A DNA stretch of 64,000 nucleotides from Streptomyces iranensis (GCF_017874715.1 NZ_JAGGLR010000023.1:124001-188000); one strand, 5' to 3'; positions 1-9,163 are shown, numbered from the stretch's first letter. Notes: a model not told the origin generated them from the letters alone. Made by a program: numbers and translations.

Positions 1-62
1 GAGCCATATCTCCCTCACCCCGTCGCAGGTCACACGATCATCCGTTGAGAAAGGCCAGATCC

Positions 63-1538
63 GTGCTCTCCCCCATCGACGCCCCTTACGACTTCGATCA
101 GCTCTACCTGGCAGGCCGGTGGCGGCACGGCGGATCCGCCTCGCCGCTCACCGTTCGCGATCCCTACAACGGGCAGGTACTGGCCCAGTTGGTCTCAGCC
201 GGCGCGGACGATGTCGACGAGGCTTTTCGCGAGGCTGATCGCGCCCAGAGGTCCTGGCGGAGGGTACTCCCCGGCGAACGGGCGCGGATCATACGCCGCG
301 CCGCCGAGATTCTGGAGGCGCGCAGGGAAGAGACCGTTTCCTGGCTCGTCCGAGAAGCCGGAAGCACCCGACTGAAAGCCACGATGGAAGTGGACGCGGT
401 GCTGGCGATGCTCCTCGACGCCGCCACTTTGCCCCATCGGGCCGAAGGACGCATCATCCCCGGCGACATCGAGGGCAAGGAGAACCGTCTCTACCGCAAG
501 CCGATCGGAGTTGTCGGTCTCATCACGCCGTGGAACTTCCCTCTGCACCTGACCTCCCGGACCCTCGCCCCTGCTCTCGCCCTCGGCAACGCGGTGGTCG
601 TGAAGCCCGCCGAGGAAACGCCGATCACCGGCGGGCTTCTGCTGGCAAAGATCTTCGAAGAGGCGGGGCTGCCTCCTGGGGTCATCAGTGTCCTCGCGGG
701 ACCCTCGCGCGTCATCGGCGACCCCTTCCTCCTCCACCCAGTGCCCAGCGTCGTCTCCTTCACGGGCTCCACTCCGGTCGGACGCCACGTAGCACACTGC
801 GCGGCCACCGGTCCCCGCATCAAGTCGGTCATGCTCGAACTCGGCGGCAACAACCCGTTCGTCATCCTCGACGACGCGGACATCGATCTGGCCGTCCGTG
901 CCGCGGTGGCGGGCAAGTTCATTCACCAGGGCCAACTGTGCATCACGACCAACCGCATCATCGTGCACAGTTCGATTCAGGACGAGTTCGTGGAACGCTA
1001 CGTCGACCGCGTCGGCGCTCTGAAGACCGGCGACCCGAACGACCCTGACACGGTGATCGGCCCGATCGTCAGCCAACGACATTTCGCCGGGCTGGTGAAA
1101 ATCATCGAGGCCGCCCGTGCCGAAGGCGCGCATCAGGCACTGGGTGGTAGGACCACTGGGCAGGTGCTCCCGCCTCACGTCTTTACGTCAGTCACGGAAG
1201 ACATGGCCATCGGCAGGGACGAGATCTTCGGGCCGATCGTGCCGATCATATCCGTGAGCGACGACGAGGAGGCCCTGCGGGTGGCAAACGATACCGAATA
1301 CGGGCTGTCCAGCGCTGTATTCACCAGCGATGCCGAGCGGGGTCTCGCCTTCGCTCATCGTATCGAGGCGGGAATGACGCACATCAACGACATGCCTGTC
1401 GTTGATCTCGCCAACATGCCATTCGGCGGAGAAAAGAACTCAGGTCTCGGCCGCTTCGGCGGTGACGCCCTCATCGACGAGCTGACCCGGCGGCACTGGA
1501 TTTCGGTACAGCACCAGCCCCGCCGCTACCCGTTCTGA
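63..1538 (+). CDS. NAD(P)-dependent aldehyde dehydrogenase
   Basis: Complete class 3-like aldehyde dehydrogenase of about 491 aa, the usual family length, expected to oxidise an aldehyde to its acid with NAD(P)+ in the cytosol. Seen: the cofactor-site signature TPWNFPLH, the FTGSTPVG loop, the general-base Glu in ELGGNNP (about residue 259), the catalytic Cys in GQLC (about residue 293) and the EIFGPI motif near the C terminus. A TTG 18 nt upstream is also in frame. I chose GTG 63 because GAAAGG lies 8 nt before it. The substrate is not evident. The downstream neighbour, a broken UbiX-type gene on the other strand, could hint at an old aromatic-acid pathway, but that is only inference. Confidence 0.9.
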   Translation: MLSPIDAPYDFDQLYLAGRWRHGGSASPLTVRDPYNGQVLAQLVSAGADDVDEAFREADRAQRSWRRVLPGERARIIRRAAEILEARREETVSWLVREAGSTRLKATMEVDAVLAMLLDAATLPHRAEGRIIPGDIEGKENRLYRKPIGVVGLITPWNFPLHLTSRTLAPALALGNAVVVKPAEETPITGGLLLAKIFEEAGLPPGVISVLAGPSRVIGDPFLLHPVPSVVSFTGSTPVGRHVAHCAATGPRIKSVMLELGGNNPFVILDDADIDLAVRAAVAGKFIHQGQLCITTNRIIVHSSIQDEFVERYVDRVGALKTGDPNDPDTVIGPIVSQRHFAGLVKIIEAARAEGAHQALGGRTTGQVLPPHVFTSVTEDMAIGRDEIFGPIVPIISVSDDEEALRVANDTEYGLSSAVFTSDAERGLAFAHRIEAGMTHINDMPVVDLANMPFGGEKNSGLGRFGGDALIDELTRRHWISVQHQPRRYPF

Positions 1539-1683
1539 TGGCGCCCGCTCTCCACGTACATGAAGCCGCAGGCGAGCAGCCTGCACTCAGGCAATCACAA
1601 AGCCCCGGGTCAACCGCCGTCCGGCGATAAGGACATTGGCACCCGCAGAGTTCGCCCTCGGCGAGGAAAACCCACAGGCGTGG

Positions 1684-2279
1684 TCACAGTGCCTCGGTAC
1701 CGGGGGCCGTTGACGATGGCTCCTGGTGCCACCGGCGCACGGCGCCCGACTCCAGGCCGAAGTGATCGAGAACCCGGCCGACGCTGTGGTCCACCGGCTC
1801 GGCGATCGAGGTGGGCCGGCTGTAGAAGGCGGGAACCGGCGGAGCGATCACGGCACCGAGTTCGGCCAGTTCCGCCATGGCCCGCAGGTGATTGCGGTGC
1901 AGCGGGGTCTCCCTGACCATCAGCACCAGGCGGCGGCGCTCCTTCAGCGTCATGTCGGCGGCCCGGGGCAGCAGGGTGGGGTGATCCCGCAAGCGATCTC
2001 CGACATCATCTTGACCGAGCAGGGGATGACGAGCATGCCCGTCGTCTCAAACGAGCCACTGGCGATGGCCGCGCCCACGTCGTTCGGCCGGTAGCTGATG
2101 TCGGCGAGTGACTCCAAGTCCCGTGCAGGCGAGTCCGATTCGCATCGAAGCGTCATGCGCGCCGAACGGCTGACGACGAGGTGGGTCTCCACCGGCACGG
2201 GAGCCAGCAGCCGCAACAATCGTTCGGCGTAGATGGCACCAGTGGCGCCGCTGACTTCGACGACCAGGCGCCGGGTCAC
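1684..2279 (-). pseudogene. Frameshifted flavin prenyltransferase (UbiX family)
   Basis: UbiX proteins make the prenylated FMN cofactor used by UbiD decarboxylases. From GTG 2279 (AGGAGA upstream) the first frame reads VEVSGATGAIYAERLL, then IPCSVKMMSEIACGIT. Near 1985 the frame must change by one base to continue with LLPRAADMTLKERRRLVL and RETPLH, ending at 1684. Together the two halves cover a whole UbiX protein of about 195 aa, so a single-base deletion explains everything. No UbiD partner is present. A sequencing error would be the alternative; if so, the gene is intact. Confidence 0.8.
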
Positions 2280-2459
2280 CGGATCTTCTCCTGCCAGAGG
2301 CCGGGGGCGGGCGCGGCGAGGGCCGAGGGTCCAGTTCCGCCTCGCCCGGCACACGGAGCCGCGTGTACTCGCCAGAGGCGGCCCCGGCGGGAACGGTCGC
2401 GTCGAGCCCCATCCGCGCGCCGACCGCCATCGGCGGTCGACGGGTCCAGACTGGAGCCC

Positions 2460-2720
2460 GCCTGACCGTGGCAGCGGGAAGAGGAATGACCTTCGGGTTG
2501 TCGTCAGGGGCACGTAGGCCGAGGCTGCGGTGGGCCTGCCCCGCGTTGTCGTGCTCGGCTACTGGTTGACGACAGCACGCGAATGCCGTTCGCGGTGATG
2601 AGGATTCGGTCGGTGCACTCGGCCCGGACTGTGTGTATCCATCGTTCAGCGAATGCGTTCGGCCAGGGGCTTTGCGGCGGAGCCAGGACGGCGGCTGTGC
2701 CATTGCCGTGGGCCTGCGTG
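2460..2720 (-). mobile_element. C-terminal remnant of an integrase-core transposase
   Basis: The minus strand encodes the tail of an rve/integrase-core transposase: NAFAERWIHTVRAECTDRIL in one frame, then after a frameshift HRSLGLRAPDDNPKVIPLP. No N-terminal part or intact catalytic domain is present. The end of this fragment (near 2459-2478) shares about 20 identical bases with a second remnant near 26268, just upstream of the intact queD cassette, in the same orientation. Confidence 0.75.
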
Positions 2721-2844
2721 TTGGTCAGGCCGGGTGTGCGCTCTTGGTCATGGACATCCACTCAGCGGCCGGTGTCGCAGTCTGGTCCCGTAGCGCTTCA
2801 AAACGGCCGCCGGTCGTGAGCTGGGGTTTCGTTGGGTAGTCAGC

Positions 2845-3700
2845 TTGCGCAGTGGTATTCGTTGATGAGGCCTGTGACAGCCTGTCTGCGTTCGATCCGG
2901 GTCGTCGGTAGCGGTATGACGTTCGGGTCGTCCAAGGGTGCGAGCGGGTTTCGGCCTTTGTGTGGCCGATGGCTGTTGCAGTGACGGGCGTAGTCGTTGC
3001 GAATTGCAGTTGGGGCTCCGGGGCGGGATCTTGGCCACGTTTATGCCCTCGCTGGCGAACACGCCGTCGAAAGCCGCTGTGAACTTCGGTCCCGGTCACG
3101 GATGAGGTGGGTGAAGCTCGTAGTGCGGTCGCCGAACTGCCAGAACAGCTGTTGGGCTTGCTGGGTGTTCCAAGCGCCGTTGGGGTGTGCGGTGACACCG
3201 AGGATGTGGACGGTCCACTCTCTGCGCGCCGTCTGTCGGTGTTGCCCTGAGTTGAGGCCGGCGTCGCACAGGATACGGCGGACGGTGAGCGTGCTGATGA
3301 TGTGGCCGAGGCGGCGTAGCTCGTCGTGTACGCGGGGAAGCCCCACTGTGGGTTCTCGGTGCTAAGCCGGATGACCAGGTCACGGACTTCTTCGGATATC
3401 GGTGGGCGGCCTGAGGGAGGTGGCTGGGTCCACTTCTTCTTCAGCAGGCGCTGGTGCCAGGCGAGCAGAGTGCGTGGCGAGGCGAGTCGGTTGTCGCGGA
3501 GGGTTTGGGGCAGGAGCCGGGCGAGTGCGGCGCGCAGCGCCCGGTCCGGCCAGTTGGGCTTCGGGGTGGGCACCTGTCGGCGCGGCACGGTGACCCCGTG
3601 GCGCAGGATGACCCTTGGCCGCGGTAGGTCGGCATAGCTGAGCGAGTCACGCGAAGATTCGTGTGGCGAGTAGGTGGGTCAGCTGTACGAGCACAATGCC
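2845..3700 (-). pseudogene. Integrase-core transposase pseudogene
   Basis: A longer transposase of the same general family as the neighbouring remnant, broken into at least three frames. Pieces in order: LARLLPQTLRDNRLASP and SGRPPISEEVRDLVIRLS (helix-turn-helix region), then GLPRVHDELRRLGHIIS, then VHILGVTAHPNGAW and HLIRDRDRSS, then FASEGINVAKIPPRSP, and finally LAPLDDPNVIPLPTTRIERR. Between the HTH part and VHILGV the stretch carrying the first catalytic Asp appears deleted. It cannot encode an active enzyme. Confidence 0.8.
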
Positions 3701-3843
3701 GGATCATGCCCGACCGCGGGGTCAATGCCCAGGTTGGCACCAGTGGAGCAGCTTTGAAGCGTACGCGTCAAGTCCACCCGGACAGCTCCTGCCGGGCGAC
3801 GGCGATACAGTGCCGGACGTTGTAAGTACCTGGATAACTGGGG

Positions 3844-5958
3844 ATGCGGTTGAGCAGCACTGTGGTGATCCTGACGGCACTGGGTCTGGAATTTCAGTCG
3901 GTGCAGCAGTACCTGAGTGGATGCGAGTTGGTCCGTCATCAGACCGGAACGGTCTTCGAAGTGGGCACGCTGGTCGGGACGCCCTGGCGGGTAGCACTGG
4001 CAGAGGTCGGGGAGGGCAATCGCCCGGCCGCCGTCGTCACCGAGCAGGCCCGCCAGCTCTTCTCCCCCGCCGTGCTGCTGTTCGTCGGGGTCGCGGGAGC
4101 ACTCAAAGACGACGTGGAGCTCGGCGATGTCGTGGTCGCCACCCGGGTGCACGCCTTCCACGGAGGCAAGGACACTCCTGAAGGGTTCATGGCCCGCCCC
4201 GAGGGCTGGGCCGGCTCCCACGCGCTGGTGCAGACCGCCCGTCACGCCCTGCGCGCCGCGTCGTGGCAGCCAGAGCCGACCCCGGGAAATACTGAAGTGC
4301 AGCCGGGACCACACGTGCACTTCAAGCCCATCGCAGCCGGGGACATCGTACTCAACTCCTCCACCTCCGAGCTGCGCCGACAACTGCACGCACACTACAA
4401 CGACGCCGCAGCGATCGAGATGGAGAGCGCGGGCATGGCACATGCCGCCCAGCTCGGCCACATCGCAGCTCTGACCATACGCGGCATCAGCGACAAGGCC
4501 GACGGCAACAAGTACGCGGACGCCGATGCCGAACACCAGCCACGCGCAGCCGCCCACGCCGCGGCGGCCGCTGTCGCCGTCATCCGTCACCTACCGGCAC
4601 CACCGATGGCAGATGCCGCCCCCTTCACCTCATCTCCGTTACAGCGAGAGGGTCATTCCGGCGCTTTACGGAATGGAACGCCCTCATCCGACCATGGGTC
4701 ACTTGATGGCTCCAGGCAGCCGAGACGTACAAGGCGCCGCCTGATCATCTCCGCTGCCACTGTCGTGGCCATCGCTGCGGTCGGCGCCGGCATCGGTGTG
4801 TGGCGCGATTCCCTATGGGAGCGTCCCCCTGCGGACTCCAAAGCCAAGAAGGATGCTAAGAATTCCGCCGCAGCATGGGAAACCGACCTCGCTCAGATCG
4901 GTGTGGCCAACGCTCTGGAGAACGAATTCCGCTGTACGGCTGCCGCAGACAAGGACCTGCTATGCATGATGGGAGAAAACATCCTCAAGGTGGACTCCGC
5001 GAACGGCAGGGTGCGGTGGCGATTCGGTGATCAGACTTTCGCCGAGTCGGGTCTCGTCGGGGCCGTTGAGTCCGACGGCGCCGTGTACGCGCAGGCCCGC
5101 AAATCCGAGTCCAGTCAGAGCGACGGCATAGTTGCCCTGGATCCTGCCACCGGGCGCGTCAAGCGCACGTACGCGGTCCCCGACCCTGGCGGGCCGCTGG
5201 TCGTCACTGACAGCGGAGTTATCGTACGAAGCGGCACAGGGGAGCTGCGTCTGGTCAACGCTCGGAGTCCACGCACCCTCGCCCGCTGGAAGGTTGATGC
5301 CGGGGAGATCGGGGAGGTCGCCAGCAACGGGAAGGAAGTGCTCGTAACCGTCAACGAGCGCAACTCCGGAGATTGGCACATGGAGGCGACCAACTCCAGC
5401 CTCAGCACCCATCTCATGTCCTCTTTCGCGGAAGGCAAGGATGTGCCCCGGCCTCCACTGAGCCCTATCGGAAACGGCATCGACACCTTCTACCTCGCCG
5501 GAGGGACCAGCGGCAGCGGCTACGAAGCGGTCTACCGCTCCGCTCCGGGCGGCAATGGCACCGCGATGGACTTCTGGAGGCGCACCCCGCTCAACTCTGT
5601 AACGAACATGCCAATGACGGCCTCGGACGACTTCGTCTACGCCCCCTCGACCGACGGGACGATCACCGCCATCGACTGCCGCCGCGACCGCGTCGCCTGG
5701 CGCAAGGACAGCGGCGCCCGCGGCATCAGCGAAGTGGCCGTGAAAGGTGGGAAGCTTCTTCTCAGCGACGCGCAGGGACGGCTCCACTCACTTGACGCCT
5801 TGACCGGCCGCCACCTTTCCACAGGTGCGCCGCACCGAGGGACCATGGACGCGGACTCTCAGCGCCATGCCCCCGCACCTGTCGTCATCGGCAAGTCCAT
5901 ATACGTGGTAACACCTGGGAACACTCTGTACCGAACCTCCCTTCCAGTGCAGAACTGA
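3844..5958 (+). CDS. Nucleosidase-like domain + membrane helix + PQQ-type beta-propeller protein
   Basis: 704 aa with an uncommon architecture. Residues about 5-250 form a nucleoside phosphorylase/MTA-SAH nucleosidase-type domain: VVILTALGLEFQSV at the N terminus, FVGVAGALKDDVELGDVVVA, the nucleoside-binding EMESAG and the catalytic-Asp region RGISDKADG. A hydrophobic helix follows at about 300-320 (LIISAATVVAIAAVGAGIG), after an Arg-rich stretch. The remainder (about 345-704) shows BamB/PQQ-like propeller repeats such as VDSANGRVRWRFG, ALDPATGRVKRTY and AIDCRRDRVAWRKD. I infer a cytosolic nucleosidase head with an extracytoplasmic propeller sensor. Phosphorylase-type domains are known as predicted effectors in bacterial conflict systems; a role here is unproven. 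It stands alone between transposase remnants. Confidence 0.75.
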   Translation: MRLSSTVVILTALGLEFQSVQQYLSGCELVRHQTGTVFEVGTLVGTPWRVALAEVGEGNRPAAVVTEQARQLFSPAVLLFVGVAGALKDDVELGDVVVATRVHAFHGGKDTPEGFMARPEGWAGSHALVQTARHALRAASWQPEPTPGNTEVQPGPHVHFKPIAAGDIVLNSSTSELRRQLHAHYNDAAAIEMESAGMAHAAQLGHIAALTIRGISDKADGNKYADADAEHQPRAAAHAAAAAVAVIRHLPAPPMADAAPFTSSPLQREGHSGALRNGTPSSDHGSLDGSRQPRRTRRRLIISAATVVAIAAVGAGIGVWRDSLWERPPADSKAKKDAKNSAAAWETDLAQIGVANALENEFRCTAAADKDLLCMMGENILKVDSANGRVRWRFGDQTFAESGLVGAVESDGAVYAQARKSESSQSDGIVALDPATGRVKRTYAVPDPGGPLVVTDSGVIVRSGTGELRLVNARSPRTLARWKVDAGEIGEVASNGKEVLVTVNERNSGDWHMEATNSSLSTHLMSSFAEGKDVPRPPLSPIGNGIDTFYLAGGTSGSGYEAVYRSAPGGNGTAMDFWRRTPLNSVTNMPMTASDDFVYAPSTDGTITAIDCRRDRVAWRKDSGARGISEVAVKGGKLLLSDAQGRLHSLDALTGRHLSTGAPHRGTMDADSQRHAPAPVVIGKSIYVVTPGNTLYRTSLPVQN

Positions 5959-6039
5959 CGGGCGAGTGCCGGTCTCGATAGTGCGATCGCTGAGATGTTG
6001 AGGCTCAAGTCGGCGGTCCGCGCGTCATGGTGATCGATC

Positions 6040-6180
6040 GTGCTGCTGCGTCTGGCTTACTTGGGTGTGTCGAACGCGTTCGCGATGCTTCGACTGCTGC
6101 CGATGACCGACCGGGTCAAGGACGCCGAGATCCTCGCCCTGCGCCACCGGATCAGCTTGCGGCAAGGGATGAAGCGATGA
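6040..6180 (+). mobile_element. N-terminal remnant of an integrase-core transposase
   Basis: From GTG 6040 the frame reads LLRLAYLGVSNAFAMLRLLP, then DAEILALRHR, the characteristic N terminus of actinobacterial integrase-core transposases. It ends after about 46 codons at a TGA that overlaps the ATG of the next ORF. The matching C-terminal part lies at 7012-7165, so the element is split by about 830 bp. Confidence 0.75.
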
Positions 6181-6731
6181 CATTGCATTCCGATGTGGCC
6201 GGGTTGCTAGCGGGGGCCGGCATCGTCGACGTGGACGTCGACGATGCCGTCGCGGACGAGCACGTGCGATCCTCCGCGTACCAAGGCGTCGTCTCGGTGA
6301 CCGCCTCCTCGCGGAGCCGCGACCGAGACCGCACGATTGTGTCCACGATCCTGCGCGACCCCATCGAGATGGTGTCCAAGGGGGCGGTGGTCGCCCTCGT
6401 GGACAGGATCGCGAGGAAGGTGACCGGTCCTGCCGAGTTCCGGCAGTGGTCGGCCGAACTACTGCCAGAGATCGACCAGCTTAAGACGGAAGGGAACCGC
6501 GAGTTCATCCGCCGCCGTATCCACGACTGGCTGTTCTACCTGTCCATCGAGGACGGTCATACGCCGACACCGGCCGAGTTGGCGGGGGTCACGGACTGGA
6601 TGCAGCGCTTCCTCGCCGAGCATTCGACATCGCCGGCGGTACTCTCCCTGGTCGCCGAGTCAGGCAGCACAAAGAAGATCCGAAACATCGCGAAGAGCCG
6701 AGCCGGAAGCCGCAAACAGAGAACGCAATGA
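6177..6731 (+). CDS. Orphan hypothetical protein inside a split transposase
   Basis: 184 aa from ATG 6177, which overlaps the stop of the truncated transposase (ATGA). I do not recognise a family. It is acidic at the N terminus (VDVDVDDAVADEH) and has a central helical-looking part (MVSKGAVVALVDRIARKV, FIRRRIHDWLFYLSIEDG). The C terminus is basic (KSRAGSRKQRTQ). Coding bias looks genuine. It sits where the transposase catalytic domain would be, so it may be cargo or the result of a recombination. No function is assigned. Confidence 0.55.
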   Translation: MTLHSDVAGLLAGAGIVDVDVDDAVADEHVRSSAYQGVVSVTASSRSRDRDRTIVSTILRDPIEMVSKGAVVALVDRIARKVTGPAEFRQWSAELLPEIDQLKTEGNREFIRRRIHDWLFYLSIEDGHTPTPAELAGVTDWMQRFLAEHSTSPAVLSLVAESGSTKKIRNIAKSRAGSRKQRTQ

Positions 6732-7011
6732 GTCGGTACCGGCAATTGGCAGGCGCGCCGACTGCCTCACCCTGTGGGTGCCGTCGCCTGCCAGACCTTC
6801 CCATGGCTTGCCCTGCTCGCCCGCTCGGGTAGATCTGCCGCAGCCGGAGACTCGGGAGCGGGCACCGCGGCAGCAGCTGGACGGAGCCAGCATCGTCAAG
6901 GGCGCGGACGACGCCCGGACCGCCTCCAAGCACTACTGGAACAAGGTCACGGACTACAACGCCACCGTCGACCGGAAGGACGATCCGCTGCCCCACCACC
7001 TCATGGGTAAG
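6732..7011. other. Region without a confident gene
   Basis: On the plus strand about 6890-7020 reads DARTASKHYWNKVTDYNATV then DRKDDPLPHHL. It looks like the end of a real protein but I cannot place it in a family. It runs straight into the transposase C-terminal fragment. No other signal seen. Confidence 0.3.
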
Positions 7012-7165
7012 GTAAGTGGCTAAAAACCTGGTCATGGACCTTGAGGACGCAGGCTGCCGAACGCGATTCCTGATCCGGGACCGAAACGGGAAGTTCCCCA
7101 CCCTGTTCGACTCCGTCCTTGCTGATGCAGGGATTGAGGTCGTGCCTGGGCGGATGAGATTTCCG
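7012..7165 (+). mobile_element. Central/C-terminal transposase remnant
   Basis: Reads AKNLVMDLEDAGCRTRFLIR, then DRNGKFPTLFDSVLADAGIE, the stretch around the second and third catalytic residues of integrase-core transposases; homology is lost at about 7165. It is probably the other half of the element whose N terminus is at 6040. No gene is evident from here to the glycosyltransferase end at 7303. Confidence 0.75.
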
Positions 7166-7302
7166 GCAAACGCAGCGCCACTGCCTCAAGTATCCATCAA
7201 CAGCACGCGGTCCGTGCCGGTGATCCACCCCGCGTGGTCCAGAAACCAGCGGCAGGGCCGCGGCAGGCACGCACTGGGCGTCGTCGTTCTACTGCATCGC
7301 TG

Positions 7303-8481
7303 TCACATAATCAGCCTTAGGTGCTCCTCCAGCACGTCGGCACCCCTCTTGGCCGGGTCCCCGGTGCGTACATCCTGCTGGCGCCGACGCAGGTTCGCGG
7401 CTACCTCGGGATCCCCGGCCAGCTCGTCCACGGTTGTGCGGAGCATTTCGGCGGTGATCGCCCCGGTCTCCAATACCCGGCCCAGGCCCAGTTCGGCGGT
7501 CCGCCGGCCGTTGAGCCGCTGCTCTGGGATTTGCGGCACCGATACGAGTGGCACCCCGTGGTAGAACGCCTCCATGGTGGAATTCATCCCGGAGTGGGAG
7601 ATGAACGCCTTGGCGTGCCGAAGCACCGCCAACTGCGGAACCCGCTTATGCAGCTCGAAGTTGGCCGGGACCCGACCGAGGTCCGGCGTACGGCCGGTGG
7701 CCATCACCACATGCCAGGGGCTGTCGGCGAAGGCCTTGACGCAATTGGCCAGCAGTTCCGGCTGGTTGTTGTATACGGTGCCGGCCGAGACCAGCAGTAC
7801 CGGGGAGCCGTCGGCGGGCGGCTGCCAGTGCTGCGCCGCGGCCTGTCTGGGCAGCGCGGGACCAAGAAACGCGAAGGTGTCGTCGAAGGTGTCCCCGCGC
7901 GGCTGAAACCAGCGCGGCACGAACACCAGGTTGAGTGGGGCGGCCTTGGCTCCCGGTAGGAGCAATTCGGCCGGCAAGTCGTGTTCGGTCAGAAAGACCT
8001 CGGTGATCCGGCCGATCTCGCCCATCTTCGGGTCGGTCGGATCGAAGTCCCTCGGGAACATGAACTCCTTCAATGTGAAGTGCTCGTTGACCGCGATGTG
8101 CGGCACGGTGAGCACCTCGGGCAGTCCGAGCTTATGCGCGACGCATCGACCGGCCGGCTCGATCGTGTCGATGCAGAGGGCCTCCACCCCCGCCTTGTCG
8201 AGCGAGTCGAGCAGCGACGGGAAATGGGCGATCGCCTCGAGGATGGACGTGTTGATCATCCCCACCACGCCATCCGTAGTGAAGACCGTGCCCGCAAAGG
8301 AACCTAACTCCACCTGCCAGTCCATCTCCAGCGGGATCGCACCGGCGCGGACGACCGCGGGCAACTGTTCCGGGCCGGTGGCATAGCTGACCCGATGGCC
8401 GCGCGCCACCAGTTCTTCCACCAGGGGCAAGGTCGGGTTGACGTGGCCGAACGCCGCTGACGCGACGAAACCGAAGTGCAT
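7303..8481 (-). CDS. MGT-family (macrolide-type, GT1) glycosyltransferase
   Basis: 392 aa, full length for UDP-glucuronosyl/UDP-glucosyl or macrolide glycosyltransferases. N-terminal acceptor domain begins FVASAAFGHVNPTLPLVEEL. The C-terminal donor domain has PVLLVSAGTVYNNQPE and the sugar-nucleotide signature around HSGMNSTMEAFYHGVPLVSV. ATG 8481 is preceded by GGAGGGG. Such enzymes transfer a sugar from a nucleotide donor to a small molecule. It is divergent from the queD cassette and is the leftmost glycosyltransferase of the deazaguanine locus. I infer that it decorates the same metabolite, but the acceptor is not known. Confidence 0.88.
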   Translation of the reverse strand: MHFGFVASAAFGHVNPTLPLVEELVARGHRVSYATGPEQLPAVVRAGAIPLEMDWQVELGSFAGTVFTTDGVVGMINTSILEAIAHFPSLLDSLDKAGVEALCIDTIEPAGRCVAHKLGLPEVLTVPHIAVNEHFTLKEFMFPRDFDPTDPKMGEIGRITEVFLTEHDLPAELLLPGAKAAPLNLVFVPRWFQPRGDTFDDTFAFLGPALPRQAAAQHWQPPADGSPVLLVSAGTVYNNQPELLANCVKAFADSPWHVVMATGRTPDLGRVPANFELHKRVPQLAVLRHAKAFISHSGMNSTMEAFYHGVPLVSVPQIPEQRLNGRRTAELGLGRVLETGAITAEMLRTTVDELAGDPEVAANLRRRQQDVRTGDPAKRGADVLEEHLRLIM

Positions 8482-8684
8482 GGCCCCTCCTAGGCATCCG
8501 GCGCTACCTCAGCAACAGTAACGCCCTGTCAACGGCGATCCCATCGGAACTCGCGTCGTCGAATCGGATACGTGTCTGCACTCGTGACCAGCACGGCGGC
8601 AGACATTGCGCAGGTCAGCGCGGTGCGGTAGGTCATCCCCGTTACGCGAGGGGCGGCTCGTCCGCCTGGCTCGACGGTTGTCCA

Positions 8685-8739
8685 CGACCTACCGGTAGTC
8701 GGACCGACAACCTTCGGCGTGCGATTAGGTCACCTTCGG
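8685..8739 (+). promoter_or_regulatory. Candidate operator region between glycosyltransferase and queD
   Basis: The 316-bp divergent spacer (8482-8797) contains a perfect CTACCGGTAG palindrome at 8689-8698, flanked by CGAC and GTCG, and two direct CCTTCGG copies at 8711-8717 and 8733-8739, 22 bp apart. These are plausible regulator sites, for instance for the LuxR protein of the locus. No consensus for that regulator is known to me, so this is inference. No clear -10/-35 pair is visible. Confidence 0.3.
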
Positions 8740-8747
8740 TGCGTGCC

Positions 8748-8791
8748 GTGATGTGCGGGTGTCTCCAAGTCGACACGATGGCCCCAGGAGG
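8748..8791 (+). promoter_or_regulatory. Conserved leader element, copy A
   Basis: Starts GTGATGT and ends in the AGGAGG ribosome binding site of queD-A (8786-8791). An upstream ATG at 8751 is followed by a second in-frame ATG at 8778, exactly 27 nt later. The same layout is found before queD in copies B and C, although the bases between are poorly conserved. The short frame would begin MCGCLQVDTMAPGG. It may be a translated leader, or simply a shared transcript start. Confidence 0.45.
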
Positions 8792-8797
8792 TCGGAC

Positions 8798-9163
8798 ATG
8801 GTGTATCGGATCAGCAAGGAATTCCACTTCTCAGCCAGCCACCGGCTCGACGGCTTGCCCCCGGAGCACCAGTGCGGGCGCCTGCACGGCCACAACTACG
8901 TCATCGAACTGGAGCTGTCGGCCCCGGCGGACGGCCTGGACGGAGTCGGCTTCGTCCGGGACTACGGCGACCTCGCCCCGTTCCGCCAATGGCTGGACGA
9001 CAAGGTCGACCACCGGCACCTCAACGATCTGCTTGTCGATCGCAATCCCTCGGCCGAGAACCTGGCGCGGTGGATGTACGAGCAGTGGCAGCAGCACTTC
9101 CCGGAACTCAGTGCGGTGCGCGTCAGCGAGACCGCCAAGTCCTGGGCGGAGTACCGACCGTGA
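8798..9163 (+). CDS. queD: 6-carboxy-tetrahydropterin synthase, copy A
   Basis: 121 aa. QueD converts 7,8-dihydroneopterin triphosphate to 6-carboxy-5,6,7,8-tetrahydropterin, the second step to preQ0. Zinc ligands His15, His30 and His32 lie in FHFSASHRLDG and RLHGHNYV. The catalytic Cys26 is present in HQCGRLHGH, which separates QueD from eukaryotic-type pyruvoyl synthases. HRHLND, NPSAENLARW and VSETAKSW complete the family motifs. ATG 8798 has AGGAGG 6 nt upstream. First gene of cassette A, followed by the broken queE. It looks functional although its neighbours are decayed. Confidence 0.93.
   Translation: MVYRISKEFHFSASHRLDGLPPEHQCGRLHGHNYVIELELSAPADGLDGVGFVRDYGDLAPFRQWLDDKVDHRHLNDLLVDRNPSAENLARWMYEQWQQHFPELSAVRVSETAKSWAEYRP

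Noticed and set aside
195..1178. Long minus-strand frame opposite the aldehyde dehydrogenase
   Set aside because: Antisense shadow with no start signal and no recognisable domain; the plus-strand gene has all family motifs.
8482..8797. preQ1/preQ0-sensing riboswitch upstream of queD-A
   Set aside because: I could not find the small pseudoknot core or A-rich tail of preQ1 riboswitches; only the leader geometry is shared between copies.
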